64,000 nt of DNA, from positions 5,084,001 to 5,148,000 of the forward strand of contig CP136508.1 of assembly GCA_008011715.2 (NCBI GenBank). The letters are read 5' to 3'. Both the position numbers and the translations under genes were made by a program. The notes beneath the pieces were generated by a model that did no database searches, was not told the DNA's origin, and saw nothing but the letters and a program-made list of their open reading frames with translations. This stretch comes from [Empedobacter] haloabium (GTDB lineage Bacteria > Pseudomonadota > Gammaproteobacteria > Burkholderiales > Burkholderiaceae_D). The stretch's first letter is position 1; each line of letters opens with the position of its first letter. Shown here piece after piece: positions 56,564 to 64,000 of the stretch.

Positions 56564-58685
56564 GGTTGGCTCCCGGTTGATTGAGACTGTCGAAGTTGGC
56601 GCCCCGCTCGACGAGGCGCAGCAGCAGCGGCGATGGCCGCCAGAACAAGGGATCGTCCTCGGCGTAACGCTGGATGTCGGCCAGCACTTGCGGCAGGCCC
56701 ACCATGTCGGCGTACTTCATCGGCCCGCCGCGGTGGCGCGGGAAGCCGTAGCCGTGCAGCAGCGTGACGTCCACGTCCAGGGGGCGCAGCGCGATGCCCT
56801 GGTCGACCACGTTGGCGCCCTCGTTGATCATCGCGGCCAGGTAGCGCCGCACGATCTCGTCGTCGCTGAATGTGCGGGGTGTGACGCCGGCGCGCTGGCG
56901 CTCGGCGTCGATGATGGCTTCCACTTCCGGATCGGGCACGCCCTGGCGGGCGCCGTCCGGATAGCGGTAGAAGCCGCGGCCCGTCTTCTGGCCGAACCAG
57001 CCGCGCTCGCACAGGCGGTCGGCGATCTGCACGTAGCGCGCGGCCGGGTCGCGCGTGGCCGCCTTGCGCTTGCGCGTGGCCCAGCCGATGTCGCCGCCGG
57101 CCAGGTCGGCCATCTCGTACGGCCCGATCGGATAGCCGAAGGCGCGGATGGCGCGGTCGATCTGGTACGGCGAGGCGCCGTCCTCCATCATGTGGTCGGC
57201 GGCCTGGCGATACACGGCCAGCATGCGGTTGCCGATGAAACCGTCGCAGACGCCGGCGCGCACGGGCGTCTTGCGCAGCCTGCGCGCCAGCTCGAACGCG
57301 GTCGCCACCACGTCCGGCGCCACCTGGGCCGGCACCACGATCTCCAGCAGCTTCATGACGTGCGCGGGCGAGAAGAAGTGCAGGCCGATGATGTCCGCCG
57401 GCCGCCTTGTCGCGGCCGCGATGCGGTCGACGTCGAGGTAGGAGGTGTTCGTCGCCAGCACGGCGCCGGGCTTGCAGACCCGCTCCAGCTGGGCGAACAC
57501 GGCCAGCTTCACGTCCAGCTCCTCGAACACGGCCTCGATGACGAGGTCGACCTCGGCCAGCGCCTCGAACGCGGTACTGCCGTGCCAGCGCGCCAGCACG
57601 GCGTCGCGCTGCGCGGCCGTCATGCGACCCTTGGCGACGAGGCCGTCGTACACCTTCGTCACGTTGGCGCGGCCGCGCGCCAGTGCCGCCTCGTCGCGCT
57701 CGACCATCGTCACCGGCAGGCCGGCGTCCAGCAGCGCCACCGCGATGCCGGCGCCCATCGTGCCGCCGCCAACCACGCCCACGGCGTGGACGGGGCGCGG
57801 CCGCGCCGTGCCCATCTCCGGTGCCTTCGCCGTGGCCCGCTCGGCGAAGAAGGCATGCACCAGGCCAGCGCGCTGCGGGCTGTCCAGGCATTCGATGAAC
57901 ACCTGGCGTTCGCGCGCCAGGCCCGCGTCGAACGGCAGGTCGAGCGCGGCCTGCACCGCTTCGACGATCCGTCCCGGCGAAAACAGGCCCGTGGGCTTGC
58001 GCGCGATGCTCTCGCGGGCCGCGTCGATGGCGGCCTGCTGTGCCGGCCGATCCGCCAGCGCGCCAGCGTCACGCGTGCGCCGGACCGGCGCGCCCTGCGC
58101 CAGCAGTTCGCGCACATAGGCCAGACCTTCGTCCTGCGCCACGTCGCCGGCCGCCACGCGGTCCACCAGCCCAAGCTCGAGCGCCTCGGCCGCGCCGACG
58201 TGGCGGCCGCCCAGCATCAGATCGAGCGCCGCCGCGGCACCGATCAGCCGGGGCGTACGTTGGGTCCCGCCAGCGCCGGGCAACAGGCCAAGCAGCACCT
58301 CGGGCAGGCCCAGCCTCGCCGACGCCAGCGCGATGCGGTAGTGCGCGGCAAGTGCCACCTCCAGGCCACCGCCCAGCGCGGCGCCGTGGATGGCGGCGAG
58401 CACCGGCTTGGCGCAGGCCTCGATGCGGTTGCATACGTCCGGCAGCGCCGGTGGCTGGGGCGGCTGGCCGAATTCGCGGATGTCGGCGCCACCGAGGAAG
58501 TCGCGCCCCGCGCCGAGCAGCAGCACGGCGCGCACGCGCGGCGTCGCCTCGGCCGTCTCCAGCGCCTCCAGCAGCCCGCGACGCACGCTGGTGCCGAGCG
58601 CATTGACCGGGGGGTTATTGATCGTTACCACAAGGATATCGTCGTGCAGCTCGCGCACGACGGCGGGGGAAGCGCCGGCATTCAT
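56556..58685 (-). CDS. Fused enoyl-CoA hydratase / 3-hydroxyacyl-CoA dehydrogenase (FadB-like)
   Basis: This 709-residue bifunctional protein has a crotonase domain (about 8-190) with the oxyanion segment [16 protein letters not shown] and [18 protein letters not shown]. An NAD-binding domain starts at about residue 295 ([14 protein letters not shown]), and two 3-hydroxyacyl-CoA dehydrogenase C-terminal domains follow. The ATG at 58685 is preferred to a GTG two codons earlier because AAGGAG lies at the right distance. It leads the operon of thiolase, two ACADs and SDR. Confidence 0.92.
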   Translation of the reverse strand: MNAGASPAVVRELHDDILVVTINNPPVNALGTSVRRGLLEALETAEATPRVRAVLLLGAGRDFLGGADIREFGQPPQPPALPDVCNRIEACAKPVLAAIHGAALGGGLEVALAAHYRIALASARLGLPEVLLGLLPGAGGTQRTPRLIGAAAALDLMLGGRHVGAAEALELGLVDRVAAGDVAQDEGLAYVRELLAQGAPVRRTRDAGALADRPAQQAAIDAARESIARKPTGLFSPGRIVEAVQAALDLPFDAGLARERQVFIECLDSPQRAGLVHAFFAERATAKAPEMGTARPRPVHAVGVVGGGTMGAGIAVALLDAGLPVTMVERDEAALARGRANVTKVYDGLVAKGRMTAAQRDAVLARWHGSTAFEALAEVDLVIEAVFEELDVKLAVFAQLERVCKPGAVLATNTSYLDVDRIAAATRRPADIIGLHFFSPAHVMKLLEIVVPAQVAPDVVATAFELARRLRKTPVRAGVCDGFIGNRMLAVYRQAADHMMEDGASPYQIDRAIRAFGYPIGPYEMADLAGGDIGWATRKRKAATRDPAARYVQIADRLCERGWFGQKTGRGFYRYPDGARQGVPDPEVEAIIDAERQRAGVTPRTFSDDEIVRRYLAAMINEGANVVDQGIALRPLDVDVTLLHGYGFPRHRGGPMKYADMVGLPQVLADIQRYAEDDPLFWRPSPLLLRLVERGANFDSLNQPGANHA

Positions 58686-58884
58686 TGTCACTCCTTGGTT
58701 TCGCTATGCGGTTTATCGTTTTGTCTATTGAACCGCAGTAGACGATACCCCATGTTGCACCACGATGTAAAACCTGTCAAAAACCCCGTATAGCCCACGC
58801 CATCAAGAAATTTCCGCAGAACAGGGGCCTGTGCCGCGTTTTGCAGCGCGATACAATGCACCATTACCTCGACCGGAGAGCACC

Positions 58885-59319
58885 TTGAACTGGGATTTCC
58901 CGCAACCGCACATCTACCCCGTCGCGCCGCTGGCCGCCGATATCGACGGCCTCGATCACACCAACAATGCGGTCTACGTGCGCTGGTGCGAGCAGGCCGG
59001 CTGGTCGCACTCCGAAGCGCTGGGTCTCGACCTCGCGGCCTACCGCCGGCTGGACCGGGCGATGGCGATCGCGAAAGCGGAATACGAGTACCTGCTGCCG
59101 ACTGGCCTGGGCGACGAACTGCTGCTGGGGACGTGGCTGTGCGGCACCGATGGCAAGCTGACGATGGAGCGCCGCTTCCAGCTGGTGCGTGCCAGCGACG
59201 GCACCACCGTGATGCGCGGACGCTGGCAATTGGTGTGCATCGAGATCGGCAGCGGCCGGCCGCGGCGGATGCCGGCGGAGTTTTGCGAGGCGTACTTGCC
59301 AGTAGTGGTGGCCCAATAA
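58885..59319 (+). CDS. Acyl-CoA thioesterase, 4HBT/YbgC type
   Basis: This 144-residue hotdog-fold protein starts at a TTG at 58885 with CCGGAGAG 5-8 bases upstream. A GTG at 58831 would add 18 residues with no ribosome binding site. The motif DIDGLDHTNNAVYVRWCEQAG is the 4-hydroxybenzoyl-CoA thioesterase signature, in which the Asp is catalytic. It is divergent from the FadB-like operon and likely releases free acid from unwanted CoA esters. Confidence 0.85.
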   Translation: MNWDFPQPHIYPVAPLAADIDGLDHTNNAVYVRWCEQAGWSHSEALGLDLAAYRRLDRAMAIAKAEYEYLLPTGLGDELLLGTWLCGTDGKLTMERRFQLVRASDGTTVMRGRWQLVCIEIGSGRPRRMPAEFCEAYLPVVVAQ

Positions 59320-59352
59320 TCACACGCAGCAGTGGCGCTAGCATTCATATCA

Positions 59353-59364
59353 GGAAATATTTCC
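59353..59364. promoter_or_regulatory. 12-bp palindrome in the AT-rich leader of the RHS-like gene
   Basis: GGAAATATTTCC is perfectly self-complementary. It lies in a notably AT-rich 100 bp stretch (59325-59425) that contrasts with the G+C-rich surroundings, 120 bp before the RHS-like start. A promoter or operator is likely here; no clear -35/-10 pair was found. Confidence 0.35.
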
Positions 59365-59484
59365 GAGAATCCACAACCAATGCAAAAATAATCTCGAAAA
59401 TCCTAAACTTTCTCCAGTTTCCGTGGATACATTCCCAGAGAGGCCCGGACGGGCCGGCATGTTTATCAGACGGAGCAGGGAAGA

Positions 59485-62400
59485 ATGGTTGCGATTGTTG
59501 GCGGTAATGGGTTGGGTGTGCAAAATGGTTCGGCAAGCACGCTGGGGGCGGCCGGGATGTTCGGAAACAGCACCCACGGCGCCACCAAGGAAGCGGTTTA
59601 TATCAACGCCGCGAACGGCAATCTGGTCGTCAACGATCGCGACGAGTGGCTGGTATCGCTGGGTGTCGACGTCGCGCTGACCCGCACCTACAACTCCCAG
59701 GGCAATCTCAGCAGCGGCAATGGCAGCAACTGGATGACCGGCCCGGCCAAGCGCATCGCTGGCCTGACGGGCACGCTGAACACGGCAGGCAGCACGGTCA
59801 CCCGTATCGACAGCGACGGCAGCAGCCAGCTGTACACCTACGATACAGCGGGCGGTGCCTACCGCAGCACGGACGGCGACGGCGCCCACGATACGCTGCT
59901 GGGCGATGCCACCGGCTGGACCTGGCTGGGCGACTACCGCAACCGCAACGGCATCTACGAACGCTACGACTCGGCCGGTCGCATCGTCGCCACCGGCGAA
60001 CTGCAGCAGGACAGTGTCAAGTACACCTACAACGCCGCCGGGCAGCTTGAGACCGTGACCGACCAGACCGGCGACGTCAGCCGCTACGACTACGTCAATG
60101 GCAACCTCGTCAAGATCCGCACCACGCCGGCCAACGGCCAGGAAGAGGTACGGACCTATTATGAATACGACACGCAGAACCGCCTGACCGCCGTCGTCGT
60201 CGACCTGAGCCCGCAGGATCGCTCGATCGCCGATGGCAAGGTGTACCGCACCAGCTACCAGTACTGGGACAGCACGAGCCGCCTGAAGCAGGTACGGCAG
60301 AGCGACAATAGCGAGCTCAATTTCATCTACGACGATGCGGGCCGCGTCGCCAGCGTCAGCGACGCACTGGGTCGCATCACCCGCTTCGATTACGCCACGC
60401 CGGGCCGCACCACCGTTACCGAGCCGGCCGGCAATCGCACCACCTACGCCTATGACAACCGCGGCCAGCTCACCAGCGTGACGCGGTACGTCGATGGCGC
60501 GGAATTGGTGACTTCGTTCTACTACGATGCCTCGGGCAACGTGATCCGTACCGTGAGCCCGGCCGGGCGCGCGACCGTCTACGGTTACGATGCCAACGGC
60601 AATCGGATAATGGAGCGGGACGCGGACGGCCGCACGACCAGGCGCTATTACAGCGCCACCAACTACATGGACAACGAGACGTCGTATTCCGTGGCGGACC
60701 CGGACGGCGACGGCCCGGACGGCCCCGGCGACGGCAAAACTCAGCATTACGTGCGCGACAACAAAGGGCGCATCCGCTTCATCGTCTCGCCGACGCGCAG
60801 CATCACCGAATACCGCTACAACGCACTTGGCCAGATCAGTTCGAAGCTGGAATACAACCGCGCGCTACCGGCTACCGAACCACTCAATGTTCTGGACGCA
60901 TGGACGACGCAAATCGCGGCGGAAGCGAACGGCGTTGCCAGCCAGGTCGACTATGGCTACGACAGCCGCGGCAATATCGCGTCGTCGACCACCTATACCG
61001 GTTCCCAGGGCCGCGTGGGCAAGACGGACGGCACCCAAACGGTGCGGCGCTTTATCTACGATCAATCCGGCCAGCTGCGCAGCGAGGTTGTCAACAACAG
61101 CCCCGCGACCAGCTACACCTACGACGAGCTGGGCCGCCAGCTGTCGCGCACGGAAGCCGACGGCACGCGCAAGGTCACGACCTATGTCGACGCCACCAAC
61201 CAGGTCACGGTCAGCGCCTACGCCGCCGGTGAAACGGCTTCCTACCTGGAGCAGCAGCAGTTCCATGACGCCTCGGGCGCGCTGCTGCGCACCTATGCCT
61301 CGGCCGATAAACTGCCCGAGGGCACCGGCCTGCTGAAATTCGACTACGACGCCAACGGCCGCGTGCGCGCCGCGCGGGACAGCTACAACAACATTACCCA
61401 TACGCTGTACGACACGGCCGGCCGCAAGGTTGCGGAAATCGTCGGCAAGTCCATGGTCGAATACCTGTACGACAAGGACGGCCGCGTGACGGGCACGATC
61501 CGCTACGCGGCGGATGTCGATACCTCGTTGCTGCAGGCCAGCGACGGCACGCTGCTGTATCCCTCGCTCGCCGCACTGCGCCCCACCACGCTGGGCGAAG
61601 CCAACCGCCGCACCTGGAGCAACCACGACGCCGGCGGCCGCCTGCTCGCGTCGGTCGACGCCAGCGGCTACCTCACGCGTCTCGAATACGATGGCGCGGG
61701 TCGCCTGGTGCGCACCATCGCGCGCGCCAAGCCGGTCGATACGAACGCGATCGTGGCCGGCCAGATCCCGGCGATATTCCCGGACGAAGCCGGCAACGAC
61801 GACCGCATCAGCCGCATCTTCTACGACAACGACGGCAAGCTCGTCGGCAAGCTGGACGGCGCCGGCTATCTTACCGAACTCGTTTACGACGCTGCCGGCC
61901 GCCTGGTCGACACGATCACGTCGCTGCAGCCGGCCCGGGCCGACCTGCGCGCCGCCGGCAAGCTCGACGTGCTGCGCCCTGGCCCGAACGACAAGGTCGC
62001 ACACCAGCGCAACCTGTACGACGGCAAAGGCCAGCTGGTCGGCATCGTCGACGCCGCCAACTACCTGACCGAGATCACCTACGACGCGTCGGGCAACGTC
62101 ACCAGGCGCCGCCAATATGCGATCGCCGTGGCGACGCCGACTGCCGCCACATTGAGCGGGTTGGGCGTGCAGACCAGCGCGGACGACCGCGTCACCTCTT
62201 ACACCTACAACGCGATGAACCAGCTGGTGACGGAAACGGCCGCCAACAACGACATCATCCGCTACGGCTACGACAGCGCCGGGCGGCAGGTTTCCATCAC
62301 GCGCGGCAGTCCGACCACCGCCGAGCGCACGTCGACGCGGCGCTACGATGCACTGGGCCGCGTCACGGGCGAACTGAGCCCGGAGGGCGCCGTCAAGCTG

Positions 62401-64000
62401 GCGGCGCTGCCAGGCACGACGCCAGGCAACGAAGTGGCACGTCTTTGGGCCGACTACGGCATCACCTACACCTACGACAAGGATGGCCACCGCATCAGCA
62501 TGACGGACCAGCTGGGCAACCGCACCTTGTACGTCTACGACCAGGACCGCCTGGCGGCCACGATCAACGCGGCCGGCGACTGGGAACACTACACCTACGA
62601 CCCGTTCGGTGACCTGATCGAGGTGGCGCGCTACACCACACCGCTGACGGCCGCCCAGATCGGCACCATCGCCACTGCCGGCACGGTCGACAAGCTGCCG
62701 AAAACGGGTAGCGCCTTCTACACCAGGTACTACTACGACAACGACGGCCGCAAGGTCTACGCGGCCAATGCCGACGGCTCGGTGCAAAAGACCGAGTACA
62801 ACGCATTCGACGAAGTCACCGGCACGCTGCAGTACCGCACGCCGCTGTCGCAGATCGCGACGGCGATCGGCAAGCGTGGGCACGCGTCGGCGAATGAGCT
62901 TTCCGCTGCCGTAAACGGTGCTTTCGCCCGCCAGCGCGCCTACTACGATACCGACGGCCGCCTGGTCTACTCCGTCGACGCCAACGGCAACGTCGAAGGC
63001 CGCACCTACAGCGCACGCGACACGGTCGCAAGCATCACCCAATACGCCAAGTCCGGCAGCGACGCCACGAGCGTGGCCGCGCTGGCGGCGCTCGCCAACG
63101 CAAGTCTGGACCGCACCCAGTCGTTCACCTACGACGTGCGCGGCCTGCGTACCGACGCGACCGACGCGATGGGCTATCGTACCGTCACCAGCTACAACGC
63201 GTTCGGCCAGGCCGGCAAGGTCACCCGCCATAGCATCGCCAACGGTACGTCGCCTTCGGTGCTGGATGCCGTTACGCAAACGCTGTACGACAAGACAGGA
63301 CGGGTGCGCGCCACGGTCGATGCATCCAATGTGCTCACCGCGTTCAGCTACGATGCGGAAGGCCGGGTCGTCGAACAGCTCACTTTCGCCAAGCGTTTCG
63401 ACAATCCCCCAAGCGTCGCCGATATCGAGCAAGCACTCGCCACTGGATCGCGCAGCACCCCAGCCGACGACACCCGCCAGCGCTTCGTCTACGACAAGAA
63501 CGGCCGCCTGGCCGCCACGCTGACGTTGCAGTCCGCCGGCGCCAGCAACCAGTGGGCCGTCGCGAGCCAGGTCTACGACAGCGCCGGCCGGCTGGTCCAG
63601 CGCACCGGCTTCGCCACGCCGTTCGCCAGCGCCGACCTGAAGCCGACCGACGCGGCCATCGCGGCCTGGATCGTCGACCCGGCGCGCGCCACCGAGGCGG
63701 GCCGTGCCAGCAACAGCGTCGTCATGTATTTCTACGATGCCAACAACCGCCCTGTCGCCACCGCGACCGCCCAGCGCGGCGTCGATGGCGAACGCGAATG
63801 GGCAGTCGTGCAAACCGTCTACGATGGCAGCGGTAATGTACAGCAACGCATTGGCCGTGCGACACCGTTGAAGAGTGCCGCGCCCACCATGGCGCAGATC
63901 GCGGCGCTGGCGGGCAACGCCAACGACGCCGTCACGCTCTACAACTACGACACCATGGGCCGGGTCACCGCCAGCGCGAAATCGCTGGGCACGAACGGCC
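59485..64000 (+). CDS. Giant YD-repeat (RHS-like) protein, 3' end outside window
   Basis: The frame is open from the ATG at 59485 (GGGAAGA upstream) to the window edge, at least 1505 residues. The N-terminus VAIVGGNGLGVQNGSAS lacks a classical signal peptide. A conserved RHS-type entry follows (NAANGNLVVNDRDEWLV, then ALTRTYNSQG), after which many YxYDxxGRL/T-type repeats occur, for example FDYDANGRVRAARD. An Asp/Gly/Pro linker DPDGDGPDGPGDG lies near residue 415. From about residue 670 on, the repeats alternate with Ala/Leu-rich inserts. RHS-like proteins form hollow shells around a C-terminal toxin or effector; the C-terminus that would show this is not in the window. Secretion type is unknown. 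Confidence 0.88.
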   Translation, partial: MVAIVGGNGLGVQNGSASTLGAAGMFGNSTHGATKEAVYINAANGNLVVNDRDEWLVSLGVDVALTRTYNSQGNLSSGNGSNWMTGPAKRIAGLTGTLNTAGSTVTRIDSDGSSQLYTYDTAGGAYRSTDGDGAHDTLLGDATGWTWLGDYRNRNGIYERYDSAGRIVATGELQQDSVKYTYNAAGQLETVTDQTGDVSRYDYVNGNLVKIRTTPANGQEEVRTYYEYDTQNRLTAVVVDLSPQDRSIADGKVYRTSYQYWDSTSRLKQVRQSDNSELNFIYDDAGRVASVSDALGRITRFDYATPGRTTVTEPAGNRTTYAYDNRGQLTSVTRYVDGAELVTSFYYDASGNVIRTVSPAGRATVYGYDANGNRIMERDADGRTTRRYYSATNYMDNETSYSVADPDGDGPDGPGDGKTQHYVRDNKGRIRFIVSPTRSITEYRYNALGQISSKLEYNRALPATEPLNVLDAWTTQIAAEANGVASQVDYGYDSRGNIASSTTYTGSQGRVGKTDGTQTVRRFIYDQSGQLRSEVVNNSPATSYTYDELGRQLSRTEADGTRKVTTYVDATNQVTVSAYAAGETASYLEQQQFHDASGALLRTYASADKLPEGTGLLKFDYDANGRVRAARDSYNNITHTLYDTAGRKVAEIVGKSMVEYLYDKDGRVTGTIRYAADVDTSLLQASDGTLLYPSLAALRPTTLGEANRRTWSNHDAGGRLLASVDASGYLTRLEYDGAGRLVRTIARAKPVDTNAIVAGQIPAIFPDEAGNDDRISRIFYDNDGKLVGKLDGAGYLTELVYDAAGRLVDTITSLQPARADLRAAGKLDVLRPGPNDKVAHQRNLYDGKGQLVGIVDAANYLTEITYDASGNVTRRRQYAIAVATPTAATLSGLGVQTSADDRVTSYTYNAMNQLVTETAANNDIIRYGYDSAGRQVSITRGSPTTAERTSTRRYDALGRVTGELSPEGAVKLAALPGTTPGNEVARLWADYGITYTYDKDGHRISMTDQLGNRTLYVYDQDRLAATINAAGDWEHYTYDPFGDLIEVARYTTPLTAAQIGTIATAGTVDKLPKTGSAFYTRYYYDNDGRKVYAANADGSVQKTEYNAFDEVTGTLQYRTPLSQIATAIGKRGHASANELSAAVNGAFARQRAYYDTDGRLVYSVDANGNVEGRTYSARDTVASITQYAKSGSDATSVAALAALANASLDRTQSFTYDVRGLRTDATDAMGYRTVTSYNAFGQAGKVTRHSIANGTSPSVLDAVTQTLYDKTGRVRATVDASNVLTAFSYDAEGRVVEQLTFAKRFDNPPSVADIEQALATGSRSTPADDTRQRFVYDKNGRLAATLTLQSAGASNQWAVASQVYDSAGRLVQRTGFATPFASADLKPTDAAIAAWIVDPARATEAGRASNSVVMYFYDANNRPVATATAQRGVDGEREWAVVQTVYDGSGNVQQRIGRATPLKSAAPTMAQIAALAGNANDAVTLYNYDTMGRVTASAKSLGTNG

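Noticed and set aside
59444..59460. GGCCC-ggac-GGGCC hairpin before the RHS-like gene as a terminator
   Set aside because: The stem is only 5 bp and no T-run follows.
60865..63846. 993-codon open frame on the minus strand opposite the RHS-like gene
   Set aside because: It is antisense to clear YD repeats, has low-complexity Val/Gly/Arg-rich sequence with no domain, and is the usual shadow in G+C-rich coding DNA.
59485..64000. Repeats in the last gene as a CRISPR-like or tandem DNA array
   Set aside because: The periodicity is at protein level (YD repeats) with varying DNA. There are no constant repeats with unique spacers.

Overview
The window is G+C-rich, densely coded Gram-negative DNA. 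It most resembles the Massilia/Duganella group of Oxalobacteraceae (Betaproteobacteria). This is an inference from the PEP-CTERM protein, LpxO-type lipid A hydroxylase, Gram-negative porin, Liv-type ABC operon, codon usage and G+C content; no 16S gene is present. I see no tRNA, rRNA, CRISPR array, insertion sequence or phage gene. No gap between genes exceeds 300 bp.

Region 1 (1-16.8 kb, + strand) is surface polysaccharide. It holds the end of an outer-membrane barrel protein, a VanZ-like protein and a Crp-type regulator, then an ABC polysaccharide exporter (Wzm/Wzt), an FkbM methyltransferase, a large multi-domain glycosyltransferase and a second glycosyltransferase. Two tandem paralogous GT-C-like membrane proteins follow, then a GtrB/DPM1-like glycosyltransferase, a WecD-like acetyltransferase and the aminotransferase WecE. 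Together these look like an O-antigen or capsule export locus with a lipid-linked side-sugar (probably Fuc4NAc-type) decoration module. A strong bidirectional terminator ends it.

Region 2 (16.8-25.2 kb) is housekeeping and signalling: an RhlE-type RNA helicase, a propeller/Y_Y_Y/GGDEF protein, small proteins, a chemoreceptor with a C-terminal CheR/CheB-type tether, and a PEP-CTERM surface protein.

Region 3 (25.4-41.5 kb) holds two separate three-subunit molybdenum aldehyde/xanthine oxidoreductase loci. One lacks a Tat signal and has a broken large subunit; the other is a good PaoABC match. Between and after them lie LpxO, RsgA, an S9 peptidase, several small secreted or membrane proteins and a porin.

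Region 4 (41.5-59.3 kb) looks like a catabolic island for an unidentified alcohol/aldehyde/carboxylate: acyl-CoA ligase, two thioesterases, IclR regulator, aldehyde and alcohol dehydrogenases, a five-gene Liv-type ABC importer, SDR, paired acyl-CoA dehydrogenases, thiolase and a FadB-like fusion.

Region 5 (59.5 kb to the window end) is the 5' part of a giant YD-repeat (RHS-like) protein.

Two observations stand out. First, a palindromic GGGGTCAGTCCC-type repeat family occupies every tail-to-tail gene junction wider than about 60 bp. Second, a 10-base insertion that breaks the first molybdenum oxidoreductase gene matches the Tn5 mosaic end, so it may be a library artefact rather than a real mutation.
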